64,000 bases of DNA from Massilia sp. CF038 (GTDB lineage Bacteria; Pseudomonadota; Gammaproteobacteria; Burkholderiales; Burkholderiaceae_D): NCBI RefSeq assembly GCF_900129765.1, contig NZ_FQWU01000001.1, positions 744,001 through 808,000 on the forward strand, given 5' to 3'. Shown here piece by piece: positions 1-8,561 of this stretch. Position numbers and translations under genes: made by a program. How positions within the stretch are numbered: the stretch's first letter is position 1; each line of letters starts with the position of its first letter. The notes below the pieces were generated by a model, which made no database searches, was not told the DNA's origin, and saw only the letters and a program-made list of their open reading frames with translations.

Positions 1-73
1 GTCGCCCAATAGCGTTAATTTTTTCATGCGACATTATAACCATGTCCGTATTCGGTCAAGGCGGCGAGAAAGG

Positions 74-79
74 TATAAT
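74..79 (+). promoter_or_regulatory. -10 box of the slyD promoter
   Basis: A perfect TATAAT lies about 30 bases before the slyD start. No good -35 hexamer is visible at the matching distance (TTCGGT at 51-56 is the nearest). Because transcription would begin near 86, the in-frame ATG at 42 would not be on the mRNA, which supports the 105/108 start. Confidence 0.6.
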
Positions 80-107
80 CTCGCGGTACACACTGAAAGG
101 ATGCATG

Positions 108-650
108 ATGAAGATTGCCAAGAACACGGTCGTTACGGTCAACTACAAGTTGTCGGACGCACAGAATAACCTGATCGAAGACGGCAGCCAGCCGATGGTC
201 TATCTGCATGGCGGCTACGAGAACACGCTGCCGAAGATCGAAGAAGAACTCGACGGCAAGGAAGAAGGCTATTCGTCCGTGATCCAGATCGAGCCGGACG
301 ACGCGTTTGGCGATTACGATCCGGCCCTGGTCAAGGTCGAGCCGCGCAACCGTCTGCCCGAGCCACTGGAAGTGGGCATGCAGTTCGAAGGCATGCCCGA
401 TGGCGACAGCGACGAAGAAGCGATGATCTTCACGGTCACCGACATTGCCGATGACAAGGTCGTCCTCGACGGTAACCATCCACTGGCCGGTATGGCGCTG
501 CGCTTTGAATTGTCGGTGGCCAGCGTGCGCGCTGCCACGGACGAAGAAATCGCCCACGAACACGTGCACGGCGCCCATGGTCACCACCATGGCGATGACG
601 AAGATGACGGCGAAGAAGGCGATCACTTCCGTACCCATCCGGTGCATTAA
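108..650 (+). CDS. slyD: FKBP-type peptidyl-prolyl isomerase SlyD
   Basis: Cytoplasmic prolyl isomerase, chaperone and metallochaperone. The 180-residue protein shows the SlyD layout: a split FKBP domain at the N terminus (MKIAKNTVVTVNYKL), an inserted IF chaperone flap in the middle (around VEPRNRLPEPLEVGMQFEG), the FKBP return (DGNHPLAGMALRFELSV), and a histidine/acid-rich tail (HEHVHGAHGHHHGDD) of the kind that binds nickel in SlyD. Two consecutive ATGs occur at 105 and 108; GAAAGG at 95-100 is better spaced for 108. An upstream in-frame ATG at 42 lies before the -10 box and is unlikely. It appears monocistronic: a hairpin follows directly. Confidence 0.93.
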   Translation: MKIAKNTVVTVNYKLSDAQNNLIEDGSQPMVYLHGGYENTLPKIEEELDGKEEGYSSVIQIEPDDAFGDYDPALVKVEPRNRLPEPLEVGMQFEGMPDGDSDEEAMIFTVTDIADDKVVLDGNHPLAGMALRFELSVASVRAATDEEIAHEHVHGAHGHHHGDDEDDGEEGDHFRTHPVH

Positions 651-660
651 AAAAACCACT

Positions 661-690
661 GAGCGCCTTCTTCGGAAGGCGTTCTGCTTT
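661..690 (+). terminator. Hairpin with UUCG tetraloop after slyD
   Basis: Arms 661-670 and 675-684 pair over ten positions (one G-U) and enclose the very stable loop TTCG, followed by the weak tract TGCTTTC. An A-run precedes it, so it may also work leftward. It separates slyD from the YciI-like gene. Confidence 0.6.
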
Positions 691-700
691 CAGGGCTGTC

Positions 701-1000
701 ATGTTTATTGCATTGCTCACGTATGTGCGTCCACTGGATGAAGTGGATGCGCTCATTGCCGCGCACGTGGCATTTTTGGATGCGCACTATGCCAGCGGCC
801 TGTTCGTGGCATCCGGACGCAAGGTGCCACGCACGGGCGGCGTGATATTGATTGCCCACGCCGAGCGCGGGCATGTGCTCGAGGTGATTGCGCAGGATCC
901 GTTCAAGGTGGCCGGCGTGGCCGAATACGAGCTGGTGGAGTTTGTGCCGTCCAAAATGCAGCCGGCGTTTGCCGCATTGCCGTTTGTGGCGGGTACGTAA
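701..1000 (+). CDS. YciI-like family protein
   Basis: A 99-residue single-domain protein of the YCII/DGPF ferredoxin-like fold. It shows the family's opening beta strand (MFIALLTYVRP), a His in the first helix (AAHVAFLDAHYASG) and the strand RTGGVILIAHAE. Members are small dimeric proteins, some with hydrolase-like active-site His/Asp; the substrate is not known here. The start ATG at 701 is preceded by CAGGG. The stop TAA at 998-1000 abuts a palindromic repeat. A second YciI-type gene lies at 37.9 kb but is not closely similar. Confidence 0.75.
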   Translation: MFIALLTYVRPLDEVDALIAAHVAFLDAHYASGLFVASGRKVPRTGGVILIAHAERGHVLEVIAQDPFKVAGVAEYELVEFVPSKMQPAFAALPFVAGT

Positions 1001-1087
1001 ACATCGCTTTCGCGAAGGCGGGGGGCCATACCATATTGAACAACTTCGGCAAGATGGTATAGGTCCCCGCCTTCGCGAGGACGATGT
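1001..1087. repeat. Palindromic intergenic repeat, copy 1
   Basis: About 87 bases of imperfect inverted repeat with the family's ends (ACATCG...CGATGT), the CGCGAAGGCGGGGG arm and its complement CCCCGCCTTCGCG. It begins on the base after the stop codon of the YciI-like gene. It is one of six copies in the window and probably folds into a long hairpin in RNA from either strand. Confidence 0.9.
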
Positions 1088-1123
1088 AAGAGCTCGTCGA
1101 GCCTGAAAAGTGTGCCGCGCCCA
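1088..1123 (-). pseudogene. Duplicated 3' tail of the neighbouring secreted-protein gene
   Basis: The bases between repeat copies 1 and 2 resemble the last roughly 45 bases of the gene ending at 1210. Read leftward they encode GTLFRLDEL where the intact gene ends EQLFRLDEL. The copy has mismatches and a small indel and no longer ends in a stop at the right place. The arrangement gene end - repeat - gene tail - repeat suggests a tandem duplication of tail plus repeat. Confidence 0.75.
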
Positions 1124-1208
1124 ACATCGCCCTCGCGAAGGCGGGGGGCCATACCGCATTGAACAACTTCGGTAAAATGGTATAGGTCCCCGCCTTCGCG
1201 AGGACGAG
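1124..1208. repeat. Palindromic intergenic repeat, copy 2
   Basis: It has the same ends and arms as copy 1 and differs at only a few bases (for example TACCGCATTG against TACCATATTG in the left centre). It lies one base from the stop of the leftward gene at 1210. Confidence 0.9.
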
Positions 1209-1209
1209 G

Positions 1210-2151
1210 TCAGAGCTCGTCAAGCCTGAACAGCTGTTCCGCCCCCGGCATCACTTTCACATGCATGGTGCGGTTGCCCACGCTGACATGGCCGATATTG
1301 TCCTTCCACAGGATGGCCGGCTCGGTCCCGTTGGGCACCGGTGCCGTATCAATCAGCAGCACCTTCCCATTGAACTTCTTGGCCAGGCCCAGCACCTGGC
1401 GCCGCACGCCCGCGTAGCCGTCCATGGCCAGCTGGCTGCGTCCCAGCCGGGCCAGAATGCCCGGTTCGTCCGTCAGGATATTCACGTCGCCTTCTGAAAA
1501 CAGCACGATGGCAGTGGCCTTCTTGCGCTTGGCCTGGGCAAACAGCTTGGTCAGCCAGAAGCGGTTGGCCACCGCGCGGTCTTCGAACTCGCTGTTGCGG
1601 CCCGCTTCCGGACGGTAGTGGTTATTGTCGGCCGGGAGATTGATCGTGGCATACAGCACGCTGCCCACCATCCACTCCGCATTCTCGGCATAGCTGCGGT
1701 ACCTGGTGTTGGTGGACAGACGCGAGAACGTCGGCAACACCACGCCGTGCCCATTCTGGTCTTCGTACAGCAGTTCGCGCAGCCGGTTCAGGCGCTCGAT
1801 CGCCGCGCTCTTGCCCGCACTGTTGCGGCATGCACTCCAGTCGCTTGCTGCAGGCAGCACCACCACCGGGTGCAGCGGGTCGTCGAGCATGTCGCGCCGG
1901 CGCGTGTAAAGTTCATCGGTGCACGGCTCCTTGCTGCCCTTGATACCGGTGACCAGCACAAAATCGAGACCCGGCCTGCGCGTGCGCGCCACCGCCTGCT
2001 CGCGCTGCGCTTCGCTGCCGCCGGCCGTGAAGGTATGGCCAATCACGGCAAACTCGTGGCCGGGCAGGCGCTTCTGCTTGGGCGCTGCCGCTGCGGGCAG
2101 CACCGCCAGTGCGGCGCACAGCAAGGCCAGCAAACGTACTGCGAACGTCAT
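1210..2151 (-). CDS. Secreted protein of unknown function coupled to mutS
   Basis: A 313-residue protein with a clear signal peptide (hydrophobic stretch at residues 5-20, cleavage near AAAAPK). The mature part is soluble-looking. FAVIGHTF and the later [10 protein letters not shown] resemble the opening strands of metallophosphoesterase-type folds, but I see no complete metal-ligand set, so no function is assigned. Its ATG overlaps the mutS stop by four bases (ATGA at 2148-2151), so it is probably translated by coupling from the mutS mRNA, an odd pairing of a DNA-repair gene with an exported protein. It ends in FRLDEL next to a palindromic repeat; a decayed copy of this tail lies beyond the repeat. 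Confidence 0.8.
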   Translation of the reverse strand: MTFAVRLLALLCAALAVLPAAAAPKQKRLPGHEFAVIGHTFTAGGSEAQREQAVARTRRPGLDFVLVTGIKGSKEPCTDELYTRRRDMLDDPLHPVVVLPAASDWSACRNSAGKSAAIERLNRLRELLYEDQNGHGVVLPTFSRLSTNTRYRSYAENAEWMVGSVLYATINLPADNNHYRPEAGRNSEFEDRAVANRFWLTKLFAQAKRKKATAIVLFSEGDVNILTDEPGILARLGRSQLAMDGYAGVRRQVLGLAKKFNGKVLLIDTAPVPNGTEPAILWKDNIGHVSVGNRTMHVKVMPGAEQLFRLDEL

Positions 2152-4802
2152 AGGGCAGCCATGCGTTTGAGCTGATACAACTGGTCCAGTGCCTCGCGCG
2201 GGGTGAGTGCATCGGGATCGATCGCCGCCAGCGCGTCGTGCAGCGCGTTCGATGCCGGGGCGGCAGCGGGAACGTCCTCGATCTCTTCACACGGCAGCGC
2301 AAACAAGTCCAGCTGCGGAGTGGTATCGAGCGCCTGCGATTCCAGCCGCGCCAGATGCTTGCGCGCCGCCTTGATCACGCCTTGCGGCACGCCCGCCAGC
2401 TGGGCCACCTGCAAACCGTAGCTTTGCGAGGCAGGTCCTGCCTGCACCGCATGCAGGAACACGATGCTGTCCTTGTGCTCGACCGCCGACAGGTGCACAT
2501 TGGCGGCACTTGGATGGCTTTCGGGCAGTTGCGTCAGTTCGAAGTAATGAGTGGCAAACAGCGTGAAGCTGCGGCTGGCGTCAATCAAGTGACGCGCAAT
2601 GGCCCAGGCCAGTGCCAGACCGTCAAAGGTCGAGGTGCCGCGCCCCACTTCGTCCATCAGCACCAGTGAATGCTCGGTGGCCCCGTTCAGAATGGCGGCC
2701 GATTCAGTCATCTCGACCATGAAGGTCGAACGTCCGCCGGCCAGATCGTCGGTGGCGCCAATGCGGGTGAAGATGCGGTCGATCGGGCCGATCGTGGCGC
2801 TGGCCGCCGGCACGTAGCTGCCCACGTAGGCCAGCAGCGTGATCAGCGCAACCTGGCGCATGAAGGTCGATTTACCGCCCATGTTCGGGCCCGTGATCAG
2901 CAGCAGGCGGCGTTCGTCGGACAGGCAGCAGTCGTTCGCGATGAAGCGTTCGATCTGGTTTTCCACCACCGGGTGGCGCCCTTCGCGGATATCGAGGGCC
3001 GGTTCGCTGACCAGGTGCGGCGCATTCCAGTTGTGCTGCAGTGCGTGGGTGGCCAGCGCCGTCAGGGTGTCGAGCTGGGCCAGCCCCTGCGAAATGGTCT
3101 GCAAGGTGCCGATGTGCGGCGCCAGATCGGCCAGCAGCTGGTCGTACAGCAGCTTCTCGCGCACCAGCGCCTTGTCCTGGGCCGACAGAGCCTTGTCCTC
3201 GAAGACCTTCAGTTCGGGCGTGATGTAGCGCTCGGCGTTCTTCAGCGTCTGGCGGCGGCGGTAGTCGTCGGGCACCTTGTCGGTCTGGCCGTGCGTGACC
3301 TCGATATAAAAGCCGTGCACCTTGTTGTATTCGACGCGCAAGTTGGCAATGCCGGTGCGGGCGCGCTCGCGAATTTCCAGGTCGAGCAGGAACTGGCCGG
3401 CGTTCTCCGACAGGCCGCGCAGTTCGTCCAGCTCTGCGTCAAAGCCGGGTGCGAACACGCCGCCGTCGCGCACCATGGCGGACGGCTCCAGCGCCACCGC
3501 GCGCTCAAGCAGGTCCAGGCACACGCCGGGGGTGGCCAGCGCCTCCTGGATGGACGCCATCAGCGATGGTTCGCCCGGCGTGAAGGTGCGCTGCACGCTC
3601 TTGCGCAGTGCCGGCAGCTGCTGCAGACCGTCACGCAGGCTGGCCAGGTCGCGCGGCCGGGCCGACAGCAGGGCAATGCGAGTGGTGATGCGTTCGATGT
3701 CGGGCACCTGGGCCAGGGTGGCCGCCAGGGCGCCGGCGGCGTCGGTCTGGATCAGGGTGCCGATGGCGGCGTGGCGGGCACGCGCCACGCCCTGGTCGCG
3801 CCGTGCATGGTGCAGCCAGTGGCGCAGCAGGCGCGAACCCATCGCCGTGCGGCAGTGGTCCAGCAGCGAGAACAGGGTGGGCGATTCCTGGCCGCGGATG
3901 GTTTCGGTCAGTTCCAGATTGCGCCGGGTGGCCGCGTCCAGGCCGATGAATTCGTTTTCGGTTTCGGTGCTCAGGCTGCGCACGTGCTGCAAGCCGCGGC
4001 CCTGGGTCGAATGGGCGTAACGCAGCAGCGCGCCGGCCGCGCCAAAGGCGGCGCCCAGGCCATCGGCGCCAAAGCCGGTCAGGGTCGCCACGGCCAGCTG
4101 GTCGAGCAGGGCCTTGTGACCGCCCACCACGTCAAAGTGCCATTCCGGCACACGCTGGGTGTGCACCACGCCGTCGTCTTCAAACAGGTCGGCGCCGTCG
4201 GCGCGCAGGATTTCGGCAGGCGAGATGCGTTCCAGTTCGTGCTGCAAGCGTGCGCCCACGGTGCGGCTGTCGCCGGAAAACTCCATCAGGCGCAGGGCGC
4301 CACTGGCCAGCGACAGCCAGGCCAGGCCCGTGGTGACGACCTTGCGCTGGCTGATCATGCACACGGCCAGCAGCGGGCGTTCCGCCTTTTCGGGCAGCAG
4401 ATCGGCATCAGTCAGGGTGCCGGGCGTGACCACGCGCATGACCTTGCGCTCGACCGGGCCCTTGCTGGTGGCCGGGTCGCCAATCTGTTCGCAGATGGCG
4501 CAGGACTCGCCCATTTTGACCAGCTTGGCCAGGTAAGGGTCGAGCGAATGGAAGGGGATGCCGCACATCTTGATCGGCTGACCGCCCGAGGTGCCGCGCG
4601 CCGTCAGCGTGATGCCCAGAATGCGGGCGGCTTTCTCGGCGTCGTCATGGAACAGTTCATAGAAGTCGCCCATGCGGTAGAACACCAGCATGGTGGGATA
4701 GTCGGCCTTGATGCGCAGGTATTGCTGCATCATGGGCGTGATTTTTTCGGCGGCGCTGGCCTTGACGGCGGCAGGGCTGATCTCTTTCGGGACGATGGAC
4801 AT
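2148..4802 (-). CDS. mutS: DNA mismatch repair protein MutS
   Basis: Mismatch recognition ATPase, full length at 884 residues. It shows the mismatch-binding [11 protein letters not shown] near the N terminus (the conserved Phe-X-Glu wedge), the connector and lever domains, the Walker A motif [21 protein letters not shown] (Walker B and signature) and FATHYFEL. The C-terminal tail ends in a short helix that resembles the MutS tetramerization segment. The start MSIVPKEI at 4802 is preferred over the upstream ATG at 4841 because the extra 13 residues are not MutS-like; GAG precedes it by a few bases. The stop overlaps the start of the next gene. Confidence 0.97.
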   Translation of the reverse strand: MSIVPKEISPAAVKASAAEKITPMMQQYLRIKADYPTMLVFYRMGDFYELFHDDAEKAARILGITLTARGTSGGQPIKMCGIPFHSLDPYLAKLVKMGESCAICEQIGDPATSKGPVERKVMRVVTPGTLTDADLLPEKAERPLLAVCMISQRKVVTTGLAWLSLASGALRLMEFSGDSRTVGARLQHELERISPAEILRADGADLFEDDGVVHTQRVPEWHFDVVGGHKALLDQLAVATLTGFGADGLGAAFGAAGALLRYAHSTQGRGLQHVRSLSTETENEFIGLDAATRRNLELTETIRGQESPTLFSLLDHCRTAMGSRLLRHWLHHARRDQGVARARHAAIGTLIQTDAAGALAATLAQVPDIERITTRIALLSARPRDLASLRDGLQQLPALRKSVQRTFTPGEPSLMASIQEALATPGVCLDLLERAVALEPSAMVRDGGVFAPGFDAELDELRGLSENAGQFLLDLEIRERARTGIANLRVEYNKVHGFYIEVTHGQTDKVPDDYRRRQTLKNAERYITPELKVFEDKALSAQDKALVREKLLYDQLLADLAPHIGTLQTISQGLAQLDTLTALATHALQHNWNAPHLVSEPALDIREGRHPVVENQIERFIANDCCLSDERRLLLITGPNMGGKSTFMRQVALITLLAYVGSYVPAASATIGPIDRIFTRIGATDDLAGGRSTFMVEMTESAAILNGATEHSLVLMDEVGRGTSTFDGLALAWAIARHLIDASRSFTLFATHYFELTQLPESHPSAANVHLSAVEHKDSIVFLHAVQAGPASQSYGLQVAQLAGVPQGVIKAARKHLARLESQALDTTPQLDLFALPCEEIEDVPAAAPASNALHDALAAIDPDALTPREALDQLYQLKRMAAL

Positions 4803-4945
4803 GTATCTCGGTAATTGGGCGTTGCATTTCAGGTACAGCATTCTACCGCCTCAGCGCCCGGCTGTACCTTCTGTGAAGGGCAGGAATGGATGGAAATCCG
4901 GCAATGCACGCTTGCCTGCCTTGCCGGACCCGCTACCGCCTGTCC

Positions 4946-6151
4946 TTACAGGGCCAGCGCCTTCAGGATACGGACGTGACCGGCGCCCTGGACAGCATTG
5001 CCGTCATTCCACAGGTCACTGGCGGCGATTTGCACTCCGCCAATGGCCGCCGTGGGTGCGACGGCTCTGACTGTGCTGCCGACGGTGCCCTGGCCCACGT
5101 TGCCGGCGCCAGCCTCCAGCAGCTTGTTGGCAGGCTGCACGACCGCACCATTGGCGCCATTCCAGACCTGGCTGCCGCGCCGCAAGCCGTCGCAATTGAA
5201 GGCGTAGGCAAACGGGGTCGGGCCGGCGCCGGGTTGCAAGCGGATCGAGGCATCCACCAGGTGCATGCCGCCGGACGGGACCAGCTGGATCTTGACATAT
5301 TCGCCCGCCGTGCGAATCCGCCCGAAGGCATTGGCGCCGTTGCCACCGCTGCACAGGTGATCCAGGCAGATTTCCAAACCGAAATCGATGGCTTTGCCGG
5401 CGCCATCGTTGATGCCGGCAATGCGGAACACGGCCCCGCCTTCGGTCACACCGAGGACGTCGGCGGGAATCAGGGCGCCAGCGTCCAGCGGCAGTACGGT
5501 GCCCGGCTTGTGCTGGTTGACGGCGCCGTTCCAGTGAATGAAATCAATGCCGGAGATGTAGTGCTTGCGCGAGGCATAGTTGTCGCCACGATGGCTGGGG
5601 CCGCCGCGCTGGACCAGGGCGGTGTTATAGATCTCGCCTGGCTTGCTGGGGTCGAGCAAGTATTTTCCGCTCACGGAGCGCGCGCTGGGGAAGCTGGCGC
5701 TGATGGCGCTGCCAAACACGAACAGCCAGTCTTCGTATTCGGGCTTGGCGGCCAGCGCCTGCAGGCTGCCGAACAGGCCGGGCCATGGCTTGCTGAAGGG
5801 CGCCGGCAGACCGAATTCGGCAGGGGCGTCGCCGCTCCAGCCGTTGATCAGATCGTGCAGATAGGCGCCGCCGGCGCCGCGGTACAAAAATTCCGGGCCC
5901 ATGAACACCTTGAGCGTACTCGCATCCTTGTCGCTGTCGGCGTAGGCGCGCGCGATGGCGTCGGCAGTAAATGCCACCCGCGCTTCGATATCGAGGCGCT
6001 GCAGCATGACATCGGTACGCGCGTCCGACGGTGAGCGGCGCCAGCCGACATACACGCCGGCGGTCGGCTGGCCCTGGGCGTCGCGCGCGGCGACGATGGG
6101 GCCGGAATAGACTTCCCACGAAATGAATTGCACTTTTTTGTAGTTGCTCAT
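4946..6151 (-). CDS. Nitrilase-superfamily (carbon-nitrogen hydrolase-like) protein
   Basis: A 401-residue cytoplasmic-looking protein with the ordered Glu-Lys-Cys set of the nitrilase fold: E87 in FMGPEFLY, K196 in SRKHYIS and C262 in GLEICLDH. Spacing is much wider than in typical nitrilases of 260-340 residues because of long loops rich in Gly and Ala, so it is a divergent branch with unknown substrate. A strong AAGGAGAG site precedes the ATG. It is the last gene of the leftward cluster that begins at 9097. It may act on amides or act as a modified-peptide amidase; that is inference. Confidence 0.7.
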   Translation of the reverse strand: MSNYKKVQFISWEVYSGPIVAARDAQGQPTAGVYVGWRRSPSDARTDVMLQRLDIEARVAFTADAIARAYADSDKDASTLKVFMGPEFLYRGAGGAYLHDLINGWSGDAPAEFGLPAPFSKPWPGLFGSLQALAAKPEYEDWLFVFGSAISASFPSARSVSGKYLLDPSKPGEIYNTALVQRGGPSHRGDNYASRKHYISGIDFIHWNGAVNQHKPGTVLPLDAGALIPADVLGVTEGGAVFRIAGINDGAGKAIDFGLEICLDHLCSGGNGANAFGRIRTAGEYVKIQLVPSGGMHLVDASIRLQPGAGPTPFAYAFNCDGLRRGSQVWNGANGAVVQPANKLLEAGAGNVGQGTVGSTVRAVAPTAAIGGVQIAASDLWNDGNAVQGAGHVRILKALAL

Positions 6152-6204
6152 GACTGCTCTCCTTGAATGAAACGGGGGGTGGATAAAACGGTGGTAGGCC
6201 AGGT

Positions 6205-6870
6205 TCAGGCGGCGCTTGGCGGGCGCTCACGCAAGGCGGTCTGCACGCGTTGCCAGTACGCCTTGCGCAGCTGCAGCCCGTTCAGGCCACCGTTGATGCG
6301 GCGCGTCAGTTCGGCGAAGTGGCTGTCGGCCTCGCTGCCCTCGGTCTGGTCAGCCAGCTTGTTCAAGCCTTTGGCGGACCAGAACCAGGCGGCAGACAGC
6401 GCCGCGCCCGCTGGCAGCTGCAGCAGGTCCGGGTTGGCCAGGGCGTCGAGGTCCATGGCCTTGCTGAACTGGCTGTAGTTGTCGCGCCCGGTCAGCTGGA
6501 TCAGGCCGCGGCCGCGGTAGCGCCAGCCGTCGCCGCTGGCCTCGTCGCCATTGCCCATGCGGCCGGCGTACACAAAATTGGCCAGCTTTTCGGGGTGATG
6601 GCTAAATGGCGCGGCGGCCTCGTCGCTGGGGAAGCGGTGTGGCCACACCAGGCGCAGGCGCTGGACCGAGTAGCTGAGGTTTTCCTGCAGCTGGCGCAGC
6701 TCGCCCGACTCCAGCAGGACCTGCGCCAGAAAGGCGGCCTGGCGCACTGGCGTGTCGATCTGGCACAGCTGCATGGCATGATTAAGGGGCGCGGCCCACA
6801 CGCCGGCGCGCGCGTCGGTATCGCTGGCCGACAGCGCCAGGCGTAGTTGTGCTTCAGTGATTGCATTCAT
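6205..6870 (-). CDS. Glycoside hydrolase family 19 (chitinase/endolysin-like) enzyme
   Basis: A 221-residue protein without a signal peptide. It has the GH19 signatures: E54 in VLLESGELR, the second candidate E63 in QENLSYS, and RGRGLIQLTGRDNY with the family substrate-cleft residues, then WFWSAKGLN and RRINGG. GH19 proteins of this short, signal-less type in bacteria are usually peptidoglycan- or chitin-cleaving and are often carried by phages or secretion modules. AAGGAGTCACC precedes the ATG. It lies between a perfect 40-nt palindrome and the nitrilase-like gene and is probably exported by another route or released by lysis (inference). Confidence 0.85.
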   Translation of the reverse strand: MNAITEAQLRLALSASDTDARAGVWAAPLNHAMQLCQIDTPVRQAAFLAQVLLESGELRQLQENLSYSVQRLRLVWPHRFPSDEAAAPFSHHPEKLANFVYAGRMGNGDEASGDGWRYRGRGLIQLTGRDNYSQFSKAMDLDALANPDLLQLPAGAALSAAWFWSAKGLNKLADQTEGSEADSHFAELTRRINGGLNGLQLRKAYWQRVQTALRERPPSAA

Positions 6871-6909
6871 GGTGACTCCTTGGGGACCGGTCTAGGGGAG
6901 GGCGGCCGG

Positions 6910-6949
6910 GTTGACGCCATCGGTCCGTGCACGGACCGATGGCGTCAAC
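6910..6949. repeat. Perfect 40-nt palindrome between DUF2589 and GH19 genes
   Basis: Twenty bases (beginning GTTGACGCCATCGG) are followed directly by their exact reverse complement, with TGCA at the centre. It begins 12 bases downstream of the DUF2589 stop and 39 bases upstream of the GH19 start. No T-run follows on either strand, so it is not a standard terminator; an mRNA-processing or stability hairpin, or a protein-binding dyad, is more likely. Confidence 0.9.
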
Positions 6950-6961
6950 TGGCCCGGCCGA

Positions 6962-7576
6962 TTAAGGGGTCTTGGCTGCGGGCGCAGCGCTCACCTTCGG
7001 CTGAATCGCCGACTGCATCATGTCGAGCACGCGCGCCAGGCCTTCAGGCATGCCGCTGTCTTCGGCCAGCACCTGCACGTGGTACTTGGCCGAGTTGTCG
7101 GAGGTGCGCGTGTTTTCCTTGTGCGCAGCAATCGAGCCTTCAACGTGCACGGTGACGCTGAATGGGCCGATCCGGGCCGATGCTTCAGCGGTCAGCTTGG
7201 CCGCGGTATCGAGGCTTTCCTTGGCGCTGAAGGACGATTTCACTTCCATGTCGAAGGTGATGTCGACCTTGGTAATGGCCAGGCTCGGGACCTTGACGAT
7301 GGCCAGCAGCGGCACATCGAGTTCGACTTTTTCATCCTTGGTCTTGCTCACGTCGAGCGGGTCGGGCACCTGGCGGTTGTACGAGAACTTGGCCGTGCGC
7401 GTCTCATTCAGGTTGCCGTTCGCATCCGGCGGCATGAAGCCAATGGTCTTGATGAAGTCGGCCGTGGCGCGGGCCAGCTTTACCTGTGCATCGCAAGCTG
7501 CCGACAGCGGACCGCCGATCAGGTCCCCCATTGGCAAGCCTTTGAATTGTGATGCCATGTCAATCAGTTCAGACAT
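6962..7576 (-). CDS. DUF2589-family protein (larger paralog)
   Basis: A 204-residue soluble protein. The family features seen are the N-terminal amphipathic helix ending in MGDLIGGPLSAACDAQVKLARATADFI, then a beta-rich body with the Pro-rich VPLLAIVKVPSLAITKVDITFDMEV core and a long KSSFSAKE...SVTVHVEGS strand segment. The C-terminal 40 residues form a helix (EGLARVLDMMQSAI) and a Lys/Ala/Pro tail. DUF2589 has no established function to my knowledge. A strong AGAGGAGTAGAAA site precedes the ATG. A second, diverged DUF2589 gene opens this operon, so the two may form a hetero-oligomer (inference). Confidence 0.8.
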   Translation of the reverse strand: MSELIDMASQFKGLPMGDLIGGPLSAACDAQVKLARATADFIKTIGFMPPDANGNLNETRTAKFSYNRQVPDPLDVSKTKDEKVELDVPLLAIVKVPSLAITKVDITFDMEVKSSFSAKESLDTAAKLTAEASARIGPFSVTVHVEGSIAAHKENTRTSDNSAKYHVQVLAEDSGMPEGLARVLDMMQSAIQPKVSAAPAAKTP

Positions 7577-7699
7577 TTTCTACTCCTCTTTGATGGAACC
7601 CTTGCGGGTCATGGATCCCACACGAACGTGGGTGGTTGTCGGCGCGCCCGCTTTGGTGTGAGTGCGTGACAGGGACAGCGTAAGGCGGGAGAGGCGCGG

Positions 7700-8293
7700 T
7701 CAAATGTCGGTTTCTGACGCTGCGCTGGACGCACGTTTTGCGCCGCGCAGCCAGGCCCACAGGCGCTGCGCGCGCGTGGGCGCCAGCGCGCAGGCATGTG
7801 CGTGGATTTGTTCGAGCTGGTGCTGCAGCGCCGGCGCAAGACGCACGATCAGCGTGTGCCCGCCGCGCGGGGGCGGCGTGTCGGGCGAAGCAGGAACCAA
7901 ATTCGTCGCGCCCGGCCCCGCGTGCATGGTCAGCGTCAGCAGCGGCGCGGGCCGGGCCAGGCGGCGCCACCAGGCTGGCCGGCGCGTGCTCAGTACCCAC
8001 TCCAGGCGGCGCTCCCAGCCAAAGCGGCGCTGCACGCAGTAGCCGTCAACGTTGAGCGCCAGGTGCTCGATGCACCACGCACTCTGGCGCGCAAATTCGT
8101 GCAGTGCGATCGCGTGGCTGCGATGCGGTGGCGCGTTGTCGCGGTAGCGCAGAAAGCCTGGCGCATCGCTGCTGGGGGCGCGCAGGCGCGCCATGGCGTG
8201 GTCGCGCAGACTGGCATTGACGGCGGCCTGGGTCTCGGTCAGGGCGCGCAGCAATTCGCCCGCGTGGTGGACGCTGCGCTCACGGGCTGCCAT
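7700..8293 (-). CDS. Hypothetical protein, cluster gene 3
   Basis: A 197-residue protein not recognised. I take the start MAARERSVHHAGELL at 8293, which overlaps the upstream gene by 14 bases; a longer frame from 8386 reads low-complexity Thr/Ser/Cys that is a shadow of that gene. The N-terminal 40 residues are helical, then comes a region rich in His and Arg with aromatic residues (HRSHAIALHEFARQSAWCIEHL) and a basic C terminus (RAQRLWAWLRGAKRA). There is no signal peptide or membrane segment. It is coupled to the 93-residue gene by the overlap. Confidence 0.65.
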   Translation of the reverse strand: MAARERSVHHAGELLRALTETQAAVNASLRDHAMARLRAPSSDAPGFLRYRDNAPPHRSHAIALHEFARQSAWCIEHLALNVDGYCVQRRFGWERRLEWVLSTRRPAWWRRLARPAPLLTLTMHAGPGATNLVPASPDTPPPRGGHTLIVRLAPALQHQLEQIHAHACALAPTRAQRLWAWLRGAKRASSAASETDI

Positions 8294-8561
8294 GCTGGTC
8301 CAGGTGCATGGGTTTGCGCTCGAAGCCAATGTGGTACACCGCGTACTGCAGCACAATCTGGTGCTCGCCGATGTTGTACAGGCCAAAGCTCTTTTCCATG
8401 TTCAGCAGATAGCCGCGCGGCGTCGCGCTGAGGCACTGATTGACCAGATCCATCGCTGCGGCCACTTCGGCCTCGGTACGCATCGACTGGGGGTTGTCGT
8501 TACCCACCACGATGCGCTTGATGAAGCGCATGTTCGTCAACTGGAAGTGATTGCTGCTCAT
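8280..8561 (-). CDS. Hypothetical 93-residue protein, cluster gene 2
   Basis: A small soluble protein, not recognised. It contains an alternating beta-like segment and one helix with the motif MRTEAEVAAAMDLVNQCL, then GYLLNMEKSFGLYNIGEHQIV, which looks like a compact two-strand packing unit. Its start forms an ATGA overlap with the stop of the DUF2589 gene at 8558, and its stop lies inside the next gene, so stoichiometric translation with both is likely. Confidence 0.7.
   Translation of the reverse strand: MSSNHFQLTNMRFIKRIVVGNDNPQSMRTEAEVAAAMDLVNQCLSATPRGYLLNMEKSFGLYNIGEHQIVLQYAVYHIGFERKPMHLDQHGSP

Noticed and set aside
24-659. Long open frame opposite slyD
   Set aside because: It is a shadow of the GC-rich slyD codons; the SlyD sequence on the + strand is unambiguous and the shadow has no domain or ribosome site.
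2670-4814. 714-codon open frame opposite mutS
   Set aside because: Opposite-strand shadow of mutS with low-complexity His/Gln/Arg-rich sequence and no recognisable domain.
6901-6960. Intrinsic terminator for the DUF2589 gene
   Set aside because: The palindrome is perfect but no T-run follows on either strand, so I describe it as a palindrome, not a terminator.
7569-8000. 143-codon frame overlapping the 197-residue unknown gene
   Set aside because: Different frame of the same strand with Ala/Arg/His low complexity; the 7700-8293 frame is coupled to its neighbours and has balanced composition.
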